DNA from: Stomorhina lunata
Lineage: Eukaryota > Arthropoda > Insecta > Diptera > Rhiniidae
Direction of reading: 5' to 3'
Assembly (NCBI GenBank): GCA_933228675.1
Contig: OW121742.1
Span: 112,071,242 to 112,135,241, forward strand
Length of the DNA stretch: 64,000 nt
In this document: one piece after another, positions 36,418 to 48,985 of the stretch
Position numbering within the stretch: position 1 is the stretch's first letter
Layout: each line of letters starts with the position of its first letter
Notes under the pieces: model-generated
What the model was told of the DNA's origin: nothing
What the model saw: only the letters and a program-made list of their open reading frames with translations
Database searches by the model: none
Program-made: the position numbers and the translations under genes

Positions 36418-37915
36418 TAAAAAATTTTCTATATCAAAAGAAAATTTTTGAAAAATTTCCTGTAAAACCAAGAAATTTTTAAAATATTTACTATAAAAAT
36501 AAGAAATTTTTGAAAAATTTCCTATAAGAATAGGAAATTTTTGAAACATTTCCTATAAAAATACGAATTTTTTTAAAAATATGAATTTTTCCTATAAAAA
36601 TACGAAATTTTTGTAAAATACGATTTTTTCCTATAAAAATAGGAAATTTTTAAAAATTTTCCTATAAAAATAGGAAATTTTTGAAAAAATTCCAATAAAA
36701 ATAGGAAATTTTTGAAAAAATTCCTATAAAAATAGGAAATTTTTGAAAAATTTCCTATAAAAATAGGAAATTTTTGAAAAATGTCCTATAAAAATAGGAA
36801 ATTTTTGAAAAATGTCCTATAAAAATAGGAAATTTTTGAAAATTTTTCTATAAAAATAGGAAATTTTTGAAAAATTTCCTATAAAAATAGGAAATTTTTG
36901 AAAAATTTCCTATAAAAATAGGAAATTTTTGAAAAAATTCCTATAAAAATAGGAAATTTTTGAAAAATTTCCTATATAAATAGGAAATTTTTGAAAAAAT
37001 TCCTATAAAAATAGGAAATTTTTGAAAAATTTCCTATAAAAATAGGAAATTTTTGAAAAAATTCCTATAAAAATAGGAAATTTTTGAAAAATTTCCTATA
37101 AAAATAGGAAATTTTTGAAAAATTTCCTACAAAAATAGGAAATTTTTGAAAAATTTCCTATAAAAATAGGAAATGTTTGAAAAATTTCCTATAAAAATAG
37201 GAAATTTTTGAAAAATTTCCTATAAAATAGGTAATTGTTGAAAAATTTCCTATAAAAATAGGAAATTTTTGAAAAATTTCCTATAAAAATAGGAAATTTT
37301 TGAAAAATTTCCTATAAAAATAGGAAATTTTTGAAAAATTTCCTATAAAAATAGGAAATTTTTGAAAAATTTCCTATAAAAATAGGAAATATTTTGAAAA
37401 ATTTCCTATAAAAATAGGAAATATTTTGAAAAATTTCCTATAAAAATAGGAAATATTTTGAAAAATTTCCTATAAAAATAGAAAATTTTTTTAAAAATTT
37501 CCTATAAAAATAGAAAATTTTTTGAAAAATTTCCTATAAAAATAGGAAATATTTTGAAAAATTTCCTATAAAAATAGGAAATATTTTGAAAAATTTCCTA
37601 TAAAAATAGGAAATATTTTGAAAAATTTCCTATAAAAATAGGAAATTTTATGAAAAATTTCCTATAAAAACAGGAAATTTTTTGAAAATTTTCCTATAAA
37701 AAGAGGAAATTTTTTGAAAATTTTCCTATAAAAAAAGGAAATTTTTTGAAAAATTTCCTACAAAAATAGGAAATTTTATGAAAAATTTCCTATAAAAACG
37801 GGAAATTTTTTGAAAATTTTCCTATAAAAATAGGAAATTTTTTGAAAAATTTCCTTTAAAAATAGGACATTTTTCAAAAATTTCCTATAAAAATTAGGAA
37901 TTTTTGAAAAATGTT
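36418..37915 (-). repeat. Family F satellite, array F7 (reverse; module copy 2)
   Basis: About 48 units: decayed left edge, homogeneous GGAAATTTTTGAAAAATTTCC block, then the 32-bp ATATTTTG subtype (37380-37640), then TTTTATGAAAAATTTCC units, then decay into unique sequence. This mirrors F5, but with a longer homogeneous block. Confidence 0.95.
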
Positions 37916-40900
37916 TGATACTTTTTCAGTATGGAATAGTCAATTTGTTTTCCAAAAATTCTTGATTCTAGTCCACTGTGACTTATGTATGTGATTACGT
38001 GATTGTGGTAGTTGAGTCTATTTTAAGAGTTTCTTGTATTTTATGGGACTAATGAAGCCACTTTACGATATTTCCATAAACATATGATATTAACATTTTA
38101 TTAATTGTTGAAAAAAGTTTTGTTAAATATGGCTGGAATCTAAAGGGACAGTGGTCTTTTTGTTTTTTTTTTGCTTATTTGCAAACATTTAGAGTCATAA
38201 TTGGGGCCAAGTTACGGCATTCGATATCGATCGAAATCTTAGATATTTTCAAAACATTTGTATAGCATACTTTAAGGATAATCAAAATTATTTAAAAGAT
38301 GCGCAGTTTACTATATTTTTTTGAAGTTATTTGCCAAAAGATGAACAATAGTAAAAGAATTTTAATTGAACTAAATGTTTTTAAAAACTAATCAAAATAG
38401 ATACCAAATTTCAAAAATTTATTTGCATAGAAGTAACTTTCTTCAACATCCGTAAAGTATACTTCACAATATTCGCTTAAAAGTCTGAGTTGTCGATCGA
38501 TATCGAATGCGGTAACTTGGCCCCTGATCTATAACAGCAGAGTTTTGATCTTTGATATCCGTCTTACAGCTATACTTCCCCCTTTTTGGCCTCACAGTCA
38601 TCTAGCTACTACATTTTCCCCCCTTTCTGCCCGTTTTTTCCCGGTGACATTTACTATTCACAACATGTCGTCTTTGTATTTGCTTTAATTCATCTCTAAG
38701 TGGTTTACATTTGCGGTTCATGCTCAGGCAAACTCAAGTTATAATCATTTGATGTTTTGAAATTTTCTTCCTCTAATGTGTCATAGGCAGCAATTTAGGT
38801 TTTAGGCTTAAGCAATTGTTGCTATTGCTATTTGTTTGGTTAAATGTTGTAAAGACTCGTGTGTATGTATCATTGTCGTCATCCCCATTTAGTCATATAA
38901 TATTGATACATTTTAAGTTAAACCGCATATTTTAGACTATGTCCATTGTTTTAAATCTAAAGTTGCTGCTGCTGTCTCAAAAACTGTCTGTATTCCATAT
39001 TTTAGCACAGTTGGATAGTTTGTGGTTTTAGATATTTCACAGAAACGAGTAACTTCTAGTTTGAAATTAAAACAAATCTTGTAATTTTATAAAGAAATTG
39101 CAAAGCAGTAAAATTAATTGCCTAGACAAAAGGGCTGTAAATAAAGAGGAAAAAGAAGCATACTGTTAGGCAGAAATAAAAATTATGGATATAATTTAAT
39201 TATATTTTTAAGTGAAAGGACATAAAAGATAATTGCAAATCCTATTTTGAGGTATTTGGTTATTATTTTTGAAATACAGAGAAATATTCTAGCATAGATG
39301 GATAAAAATTGTTTTTGTCTCCAAGAGATACTAAACAGGAGTATGATAAGCGGGGAAAGATATTTGATTGGAGATACTAATAAAGTTTAAGTTTACAATA
39401 CAAAAATAAGTCTTTTTATTTAGATAAAGGAGCCCGGAAGCGATTTAAAAGAAACCAATTGCAGACCTCATAGAAGTTCCCTACATTGGCGATCGATCGA
39501 ATACTAAATAGTTTAACCAGTGAGAAAAATATACTCCACAAATTGAGGGTGTGCACCCTAGAGATAAGATTAGTATTTTTTGGGGAATTAAGGGGCACAG
39601 TATAGGGATGAGCAAGAGAATTTTTTCTTTCGTTTAACTATGGGAAACACCAAAATAAAGTTCTAAGTCGACTTTCTTCTTCTTACGTCATCCTTGACTC
39701 CTAGTGGGGCATAATGCCTCCAACTTTAGAAAATCGCGAGTGGAGAACCAGCACAGGCGCAAACCCGGATTAACTAACCGCGCACAGTATTGAAGCCTAA
39801 GACTTCATCTATGTTAGATGCATTAGTTAAGCTATTTTCTTCTACAGCCAATTTTATTAAGTTTACATCGACAGCATGTTAATGCTGTGGGCTTACAGTC
39901 GATGAAGAATCCTGATATAATAAATAATTTTTAATAAAAATTACAGAAATTGATGCTGTTATTAGTTTTAGTATTAGTATAAACAGTATCGGTATCATCC
40001 ATATCGACTAGAGCCACTTCTTGTTTTAACTCTTTTTCAGTATAAGTATCAGTTTTGGTATTAGTTTCAGTATTAAAGACTGTCATTAGTATTGTTTTTA
40101 TTGTTATTTGTATTAATATATTTTTCTTAGTTGATATACTTGACCAAAATCTGAGATTTTCTTCTATGATTTTGTAAACATATTGGAATTACATTTTAAG
40201 CTATTTATAATTTTATTAGTAAATCATTGTACAAAATATAGCTCTTCGTTTAAATTAATTGTATTTAAGATATATAGCAAAAATTTTAATAATTAATTGA
40301 CCACTAATCTGTCAATTAAATTAAGATCCTAGTTAAAACTACCTCTCAATATTTATTTAATAGCTATAGCAAACAATTATTACTTTTGCCAACTATAACT
40401 ACCTCCTCTTACCTCTACATAAAAAGCCATGACGATCTGCTGGCAAGCCAAGTAGAATAAAAAAAAACACCTTCATTAGCTTAAACAGTTTTCGCAACAA
40501 AACTCTACCAAAAACTCATATCATTAGCAAGTTGTAACAAGTTGAATTATTATGCCATAATAAGTCTCAAGTATACAATTTGTCAAATTATAAGTACATT
40601 GTGTAACTAGTACTTTTTTTCTCACCCGTTTTTCCTCCCCCTTTTTGAAACTTTGCTGCTGCTATGCTGTGCAAATTATACCTCAAACTGTTGGCAACAA
40701 ATTAAAAAAGTTTTATTCTTTTTTTTTTTCTCATGCTACGAGTAGTTTGTTCCTTTCATTTACCCTTCCAATATCTAGGATTTTACTTACTTTTATATTT
40801 TGAGTCGTTTCAAACAAATATGTTTGTATCAATACTCGGGCAAAAAGTAAATTGTCTTTTAAGAAGTCAATCATTCAAAACTGGAGGCAAAATGGAATAA

Positions 40901-41873
40901 AAATAACTTCCTTGACTGCTTTTTTTGCTTGATGTAGCTTTAACTCTTCCTGCTATGAAAGCAACTTACTCACACTATTAAGTATAAATTTGCGGCATGA
41001 GTTTTTTTAAATATAAATCCCTTAAGGATTTAAAATATTATTACTGTTGTTGTAAGCTTTGACAGAACTTGAAGCAACTTAATGCATCAGTGATGAGTGC
41101 TGGGGACCAAAGGGGATTTTTAAAATTCTTGCTTGATATAAGAGCTTTGCTCTTGATGCAGTTATGTTCTTTTTATAATCTGGCTACTAGAAGTACTCGA
41201 TTATGGTCCTATTTTTATAGTACCACTGAGGTAGGCATCAACTCTTCATCATTGGCAACTTCACGGTTGTGTTCACAAAACTTTGTGACATTTTGTATTC
41301 ATTTCTATATATATATATATTTTTTTTTTGCTCCTGTTGAAAGTTGCTGCTTTTGTTGGTTGAGTTATTCTTTTGCTGTTTCTGTTATTTAGCCTATGGG
41401 TTCCTTAATAGTATTCTCGAGTAGTAGAGTCACTCAGTACGAGTATGTATTGCAAATTGTTTGTAATTGTATGACAAGTTACAGAAGTATTAATAATTTA
41501 CTTTTTGTGCTCGATTTTTTTTTTCTTCTCCTTTTCAGTTACTTTATCATTCTGTTCGCTTTATCCTGTTTAGTAAATCCTTCTAACAAATTATATTTTC
41601 TGGGGTTTATTCCCTTTTGGTGCAAAAAGTTGTTAGAAAAAAATTCTATTGCCACAAAAAAGGGTGTGTATAATTTAGAAGAGGTCGTCTGAATTATAAT
41701 TCTTAAAGTTGAAGCTTTTTATATTTTTTGGCTTAACTCTTTTAAAACAACATATTTTAATAAACTAGTAAGGGAATTTTACGCTTTGATTTGAGGCAGA
41801 CGATGGGGGAAAGGGTTTTGGAGGTCATTAACACAACGAAAGGATGAAGAATTAAATGAGATAAATGAAAAAA
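37916..41873. other. Large spacer between arrays F7 and F8
   Basis: About 4 kb with no tandem array. It holds a 0.33-kb inverted-repeat element (38201-38526), a less AT-rich patch at about 39690-39800, TATTAGT/CAGTAT-rich sequence at about 39960-40110, and an (AT)n run near 41306-41321. Open frames at 41069-41392 and 41396-41692 are adjacent but have no recognisable domains, and the first includes a translated AT microsatellite. No gene is called. Confidence 0.55.
38201..38526. mobile_element. MITE-like element with terminal inverted repeats
   Basis: GGGGCCAAGTTACGGCATTC and its continuation GATATCGATCGA (38203-38234) are matched in inverted orientation at 38493-38524 over 32 bp with one mismatch. 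A weaker inverted match extends about 45 bp further inward on both sides (ACTTTAAGGAT near 38269 against ACTTTACGGAT on the opposite strand of the right arm). The right end reads CAGGGGCC on the minus strand, hAT-like. The outer 8 bp, AGTCATAA and ATCTATAA, match at five positions and could be a decayed target duplication. No transposase is encoded, so it would be non-autonomous. Confidence 0.75.
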
Positions 41874-44800
41874 CAAGAAATTTTTGAAAAATTTCCTGTA
41901 AAAATAGAAAAATTTTGAAATATTTCCTAAAAAAATAGAAAATTTTTGAGAAATTTTCTATAAAAATAGAAAATTTTTGAAAAATTTTCTATAAAAATAG
42001 AAAATTTTTGAAAATTTTTCTATAAAAATAGGAAATTTTTGAAAAATTTCCTATAAAAATAGGAAATTTTTGAAAAATTTTCTATAAAAATAGGAAATTT
42101 TTGAAAAATTTCCTATAAAAATAGGAAATTTTTGAAAAATTTCCTATAAAAATAGGAAATTTTTGAAAAATTTCCTATAAAAATAGGAAATTTTTGAAAA
42201 ATTTCCTATAAAAATAGGAAATTTTTGAAAAATTTCCTATAAATAGGAAATTTTTGAAAAATTTCCTATAAAAATAGGAAATTTCCTATAAAAATAGGAA
42301 ATTTCCTATAAAAATAGGAAATTTTTGAAAAATTTTCTATAAAAATAGGAAATTTTTGAAAAATTTCCTATAAAAATAGGAAATTTTTGAAAAATTTCCT
42401 ATAAAAATAGGAAATTTTTGAAAAATTTCCTTTAAAAGTAGGAAATTTTTGAAAAATTTCCTATAAAAAAAGGAAATTTTTGAAAAATTTCCTATAAAAA
42501 TAGGAAATTTTTGAAAAATTTCTATAAAAATAGGAAATTTTTGAAAAATTTCCTACAAAATAGGAAATTTTTGAAAAATTTCCTACAAAATAGGAAATTT
42601 TTGAAAAATTTCCTATAAAATAGGAAATTTTTGAAAAATTTCCTATAAAATAGGAAATTTTTGAAAAATTTCCTATAAAAATAGGAAATTTTTGAAAAAT
42701 TTCCTATAAAAATAGGAAATTTTTGAAAAATTTCCTATAAAAATAGGAAATTTTTGAAAAATTTCCTATAAAAATAGGAAATTTTTGAAAAATTTCCTAT
42801 AAAAATAGGAAATTTTTGAAAAATTTCCTATAAAAATAGGAAATTTTTGAAAAATTTCCTATAAAAATAGGAAATTTTTGAAAAATTTCCTATAAAAATA
42901 GGAAATTTTTGAAAAATTTCCTATAAAAATAGGAAATTTTTGAAAAATTTCCTTTAAAAATAGGAAATTTTTGAAAAATTTCCTATAAAAATAGGAAATT
43001 TTTGAAAAATTTCCTATAAAAATAGGAAATTTTTGAAAAATTTCCTATAAAAATAGGAAATTTTTGAAAAATTTCCTATAAAAATAGGAAATTTTTGAAA
43101 AATTTCCTATAAAAATAGGAAATTTTTGAAAAATTTCCTATAAAAATAGGAAATTTTTGAAAAATTTCCTATAAAAATAGGAAATTTTTGAAAAATTTCC
43201 TATAAAAATAGGAAATTTTTGAAAAATTTCCTATAAAAATAGGAAATTTTTGAAAAATTTCCTATAAAAATAGGAAATTTTTGAAAAATTTCCTATAAAA
43301 ATAGGAAATTTTTGAAAAATTTCCTATAAAAATAGGAAATTTTTGAAAAATTTCCTATAAAAATAGGAAATTTTTGAAAAATTTCCTATAAAAATAGGAA
43401 ATTTTTGAAAAATTTCCTATAAAAATAGGAAATTTTTAAAAAATTTCCTATAAAAATAGGAAATTTTTGAAAAATTTCCTATAAAAATAGGAAATTTTTG
43501 AGAAATTTCCTATAAAAATAGGAAATTTCCTATAAAAATAGGAAAATAGGAAATTTTTGAAAAATTTCCTATAAAAATAGGAAATTTTTGAAAAATTTCC
43601 TATAAAAATAGGAAATTTTTGAAAAATTTCTATAGAAATAGGAAATATTTGAAAAATTTCCTATAAAATAGGAAATTTTTGAAAAATTTCCTATAAAATA
43701 GGAAATTTTTGAAAAATTTTCTATAAAAATAGGAAATTTTTGAAAAATTTCTTATAAAAAAAGGAAATTTTTGAAAAATTTCCTATAAAAATAGGAAATT
43801 TTTGATAAATTTCCTATAAAAATAGGAAATTTTTGAAAAATTTCCTATAAAAATAGGAAATTTTTGAAAAATTTCCTATAAAAATAGCAAATTTTTGAAA
43901 AATTTCCTATAAAAATAGGAAATTTTTGAAAAATTTCCTATATAAATAGGAAATTTTTGAAAAATTTCCTATAAAAATAGGAAATTTTTGAAAAATTTCC
44001 TATAAAAATAGGAAATTTTTGAAAAATTTCCTATAAAAATAGGAAATTTTTGAAAAATTTCCTACAAAAATAGGAAATTTTTGAAAAATTTCCTACAAAA
44101 ATAGGAAATTTTTGAAAAATTTCCTACAAAAATAGGAAATTTTTGAAAAATTTCCTACAAAAATAGGAAATTTTTGAAAAATTTCCTATAAAAATAGGAA
44201 AGTTTTGAAAAATTTTCTATAAAAATAGGAAGTTTTTGAAAAATTTCCTATAAAAAAAGGAAATTTTTGAAAAATTTCCTATAAAAAAAGGAAATTTTTG
44301 AAAAATTTCATATAAAAATAGGAAATTTTTGAAAAATTTCCTATAAAAATAGGAAATTTTTGAAAAATTTCCTATAAAAATAGGAAATTTTTGAAAAATT
44401 TCCTATAAAAATAGGAAATTTTTGAAAAATTTCCTATAAAAATAGGAAATTTTTGAAAAATTTCCGATAAAAATAGGAAATTTTTGAAAAATTTCCTATA
44501 AAAATAGGAAATTTTTGAAAAATTTCCTATAAAAATAGGAAATTTTTGAAAAATTTCCTATAAAAATAGGAAATTTTTGAAAAATTTCCTATAAAATTAG
44601 GAAATTTTTGAAAAATTTCCTATAAAAATAGGAAATTTTTGAAAAATTTCCTATAAAAATAGGAAATTTTTGAAAAATTTCCTATAAAAATAGGAAATTT
44701 TTGAAAAATTTCCTATAAAAATAGGAAATTTTTGAAAAATTTCCTATAAAAATAGGAAATTTTTGAAAAATTTCCTATAAAAATAGGAAATTTTTGAAAA

Positions 44801-46090
44801 ATTTCCTATAAAAATAGGAAATTTTTGAAAAATTTCCTATAAAAATAGGAAATTTTTGAAAAATTTCCTATAAAAATAGGAAATTTTTGAAAAATTTCCT
44901 ATAAAAATAGGAAATTTTTGAAAAATTTCCTATAAAAATAGGAAATTTTTGAAAAATTTCCTATAAAAATAGGAAATTTTTGAAAAATTTCCTATAAAAA
45001 TAGGAAATTTTTGAAAAATTTCCTATAAAAATAGGAAATTTTTGAAAAATTTCCTATAAAAATAGGAAATTTTTGAAAAATTTCCTATAAAAATAGGAAA
45101 TTTTTGAAAAATTTCCTATAAAAATAGGAAATTTTTGAAAAATTTCCTATAAAAATAGGAAATTTTTGAAAAATTTCCTATAAAAATAGGAAATTTTTGA
45201 AAAATTTCCTATAAAAATAGGAAATTTTTGAAAAATTTCCTATAAAAATAGGAAATTTTTGAAAAATTTCCTATAAAAATAGGAAATTTTTGAAAAATTT
45301 CCTATAAAAATAGGAAATTTTTGAAAAATTTCCTATAAAAATAGGAAATTTTTGAAAAATTTCCTATAAAAATAGGAAATTTTTGAAAAATTTCCTATAA
45401 AAATAGGAAATTTTTGAAAAATTTCCTATAAAAATAGGAAATTTTTGAAAAATTTCCTATAAAAATAGGAAATTTTTGAAAAATTTCCTATAAAAATAGG
45501 AAATTTTTGAAAAATTTCCTATAAAAATAGGAAATTTTTGAAAAATTTCCTATAAAAATAGGAAATTTTTGAAAAATTTCCTATAAAAATAGGAAATTTT
45601 TGAAAAATTTCCTATAAAAATAGGAAATTTTTGAAAAATTTCCTATAAAAATAGGAAATTTTTGAAAAATTTCCTATAAAAATAGGAAATTTTTGAAAAA
45701 TTTCCTATAAAAATAGGAAATTTTTGAAAAATTTCCTATAAAAATAGGAAATTTTTGAAAAATTTCCTATAAAAATAGGAAATTTTTGAAAAATTTCCTA
45801 TAAAAATAGGAAATTTTTGAAAAATTTCCTATAAAAATAGGAAATTTTTGAAAAATTTCCTATAAAAATAGGAAATTTTTGAAAAATTTCCTATAAAAAT
45901 AGGAAATTTTTGAAAAATTTCCTATAAAAATAGGAAATTTTTGAAAAATTTCCTATAAAAATAGGAAATTTTTGAAAATTTTCCTATAAAAATAGGAAAT
46001 TTTTGAAAAATTTCCTATAAAAATAGGAAATTTTTGAAAAATTTCCTATAAAAATGAGAAATTTTTGAAAAAGTTCATATAAAAATAAAA
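41874..46090 (-). repeat. Family F 31-bp satellite, array F8 (reverse; longest array)
   Basis: About 136 units. Left of about 42050 units are diverged. 20-bp units without the central hairpin occur at 42261-42320 and 43507-43546. Runs of shared variants (CCTACAAAAATAGG at 44050-44170; CCTACAAAATAGG and CCTATAAAATAGG at 42540-42660) mark local amplification. From about 44600 to 45970 I see essentially no variant for about 44 consecutive units, pointing to very recent expansion. The right edge decays in about 100 bp. Confidence 0.97.
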
Positions 46091-46711
46091 AACTAATCCA
46101 AAAATTAGGCTTTAAGGATAATTTTAGTTCTAATTTTCCATGAAAATAAATCTTTTTATTCTTTAGATTTTTTCCTCTTGTTATCCTCGAACATGAAAGT
46201 TGCATCATGGAAAAAGAAATTCCTTTTAATGGTTCGTTACAAGTGCATCAGGTGCTCCTTTGGATTTTATGAATGTGCTTCTCTTGGCTGCTCCTGCTAC
46301 TCTTCAACCCAAAACACGTTCAAATTGAGCGTTGACAGTTTGTTTTTTAAGTTTTGTTGTTGTTGGAAACATTTTTCCTACAACTTTTCCTTATTTTTTT
46401 ATTGAGAGCTTCTTTGGTTTTTCTTCATTTTTTTTTAGTTTTTGGGTTAAAACTCTTGTTGGTAAAAGATTGTGGTTTTTTATTGCTTATTTAAAGCAGC
46501 TCAATTTATGCGGCATGAACTGGGAACAGGAAAAAGAAAAAAATAAAATGACAAAATATTTATTGCACGTTTGACACGTTAATGTTTGCAACCAGCCCCC
46601 AAAATGGGATAAAAAGACAAAAAATGCAGAAACCATAAAATATTATGATGCAATACAGGGATGTCCTCTTGGGAGGGGTTCCTAAACCTAACATCAAAAA
46701 AGAATTCATTT
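46091..46711. other. Spacer between arrays F8 and F9
   Basis: About 0.6 kb of unique-looking DNA separating a reverse F array from a forward one. Overlapping short open frames at 46178-46574 are phenylalanine/cysteine-rich and unrecognised. No gene is called. Confidence 0.5.
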
Positions 46712-47229
46712 CAGAAATTTTACAAAAATTTTCCATTTTTATAAAATATTTTTCAAAAATTTCCTATTTTTATAGGAATTTTTTTTTAAAAATTCTTATT
46801 TTTATAGGAAATTTTTTTAAAATTTCTTATTTTTATACAAATTATTCAAAAATTTCTCATTTTTATAGAAATTTTTTTTCAAAATTTCTTATCTTTATAC
46901 AAAATTTTTCAAAAATTTCTTATTTTTTTAGGAAAATTTTCAAAAATTTCTTAGTTTTTTAGGAAATTTTTCAAAAATTTCTTATTTTTATAGGAAATTT
47001 TTCAAATTCATACAAATTTCTTATTTTTTTAAAAATTTCCTATTCGGATAGCAAATTTTTCAAATATTTGCTATTTTTATAGGTAATTTTTCAAAAAATT
47101 CTTTCTTTTATAGGTAATTTTTCAAAAATTTCCTAATTTTATAGGAAAATTTTCAAAAATTTCCTATTTTTATAAGAAAATTTTCAAAAATACTTATTTT
47201 TATAAGAAATTTTTCAAAAATTTCCTATT
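46712..47229 (+). repeat. Family F satellite, array F9 (forward, diverged)
   Basis: About 17 degenerate units, mostly the CTTATTTTTATA subtype with indels. Orientation is opposite to both neighbouring main arrays (F8 and F10). No homogenised core. Confidence 0.9.
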
Positions 47230-48031
47230 AGTCCTACATCTCTGTTTTTATGTTTTTGTTTTCGTTTTATAGCAGAAATTTCTTCTGGCTTCAAGGTACT
47301 CTTTCGTATCTTTTCATGCAAAACCATGAGGAGACTTGAGTCTTGTATATAGGATCCATATGAAAATATATCGATGAGTTAAAGTTATGAGTAAAACTTA
47401 GTAACTTTATATACTTTCTTTGTAAATATGCATTAAAATTTTATTCTACAAAAATAATAAAATATATAATGTTATTTACCCTTTATTTACAGCTTTTCCA
47501 AAAAAAGATAAAAAAGAAAAGGGTTACAATTTTCATGCTTCAAGTATCAGAAAAACGAGCAAAACCTATATTTTTTGGCTTGTTAAGTCAGTTAGTTGTT
47601 AAAAATTATAGCAAAGCCAAAAACAAAACTAGGTGTCTCTTTTGAAAAATATTATCGCTTGGGGTGAGGGTAAGCTAAGATGCTACATTAACAGTCACAC
47701 TCACGCTCCCTTACATTTGCTGATGCTGCTAAGCAGCAGCCGCACATTTGCAAACGACAGCCCCTTTAATGGTAATTTGTTGGCATTTCCGGTATTTGGC
47801 GGAAGTTCATTTTTACGTTTATGTTATTTTCACTATTTTCATAGACAAATACACCTACACTGATGTACTTCTACGTGAGAGAATTTTTGTCATTGTGTTC
47901 TTAGATTTTTTCAGGAACTTAAGGTAATGGAGGCATATTTGAAATTTCCTTAAATAATTTTGTTTAACCGAGATTTACAAAGATAGTTCTACAAAGGGTA
48001 GTAAGGGTTAAACAAATTAGCTAAAAATAAT
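47230..48031. other. Spacer between arrays F9 and F10
   Basis: About 0.8 kb. A less AT-rich patch at about 47660-47830 includes the dyad TGCTGCT-A-AGCAGCA. A 76-codon open frame (47633-47863) spans it but has no recognised domain. A regulatory role is possible but not shown. Confidence 0.5.
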
Positions 48032-48985
48032 GAAAATTCCTATTTTGATGGGAAATTGTTCAAAATTTTCTTATTAAATAGGTAATTTTTCAAAAATTTG
48101 CTATTTTTATTATATTTTTATTTTTGAAAAATTTTCTAAAAAATAAGAATTTTTTGAAAAATTTCCTGTAAAATTATCAAATCTTTGAAAAATTTCCTAT
48201 AAAAATAGGAAATTTTTGAAAAATTTCCTATAAAAATAGGAAATTTTTGAAAAATTTCCTATAAAATAGGAAATTTTTGAAAAATTTCCTATAAAAATAG
48301 GAAATTTTTGAAAAATTTCCTATAAAAATAGGAAATTTTTGAAAAATTTCCTATAAAAATAGGAAATTTTTGAAAAATTTCCTATAAAAATAGGAAATTT
48401 TTGAAAAATTTTCTATAAAAATAGGAAATTTTTGAAAAATTTCCTATAAAAATAGGAAATTTTTGAAAAATTTCCTATAAAAATAGGAAATTTTTGAAAA
48501 ATTTCCTATAAAAATAGGAAATTTTTGAAAAATTTCCTATAAAAATAGGAAATTTTTGAAAAAATTCCTATAAAAATAGGAAATTTTTGAAAAATTTCCT
48601 AAAAAAATAGGAAATTTTTGAAAAATTTCCTATAAAAATAGGAAATTTTTGAAAAATTTCCCATAAAAATAGGAAATTTTTGAAAAATTTCCTATTTTTA
48701 TAGGAAATTTTGGAAAAATTTCCTGGAAAAATAAGAAATTTTTGAAAAATTTCCTATAAAAATAGGAAATTTGAAAAATTTCCTATAAAAATAGGAAATT
48801 TTTGAAAAATTGCCTATAAAAATAGGAAATTTTTGAAAAATTGCCTATAAAAATAGGAAATTTTTGAAAAATTTCCTATAAAAATAGGAAATTTTTGAAA
48901 AATTTCCTATAAAAATAGGAAATTTTTGAAAAATTTCCTATAAAAGTAGAACAATTTCCTATTTATTTAAGAAAATTTTTTAATA
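48032..48985 (-). repeat. Family F satellite, array F10 (reverse, with a short forward left edge)
   Basis: The first two or three decayed units (48032-48120) read forward (TTCAAAATTT, TTTTTCAAAAATTTG). From about 48124 units read reverse (TTTTTGAAAAATTTCC), about 27 of them. Near 48684-48712 one unit has the CCTATTTTTATAGG centre of the forward form inside otherwise reverse units. The array ends in a CCTATTTATTT remnant. Confidence 0.93.

Larger units (their letters stand above)
34248..37915. repeat. Duplicated module, copy 2
   Basis: Complete second copy of the module, from the private variant units of F6 through the spacer to the end of F7. Its reverse array has a long run of standard 31-bp units (about 36640-37380) where copy 1 has only a few. 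The main structural difference between copies is therefore satellite copy number. Confidence 0.85.

Noticed and set aside
41069..41692. Two adjacent plus-strand open frames that might be exons
   Set aside because: The first translates an AT microsatellite (tyrosine/isoleucine run), and neither has a domain or a convincing splice junction.
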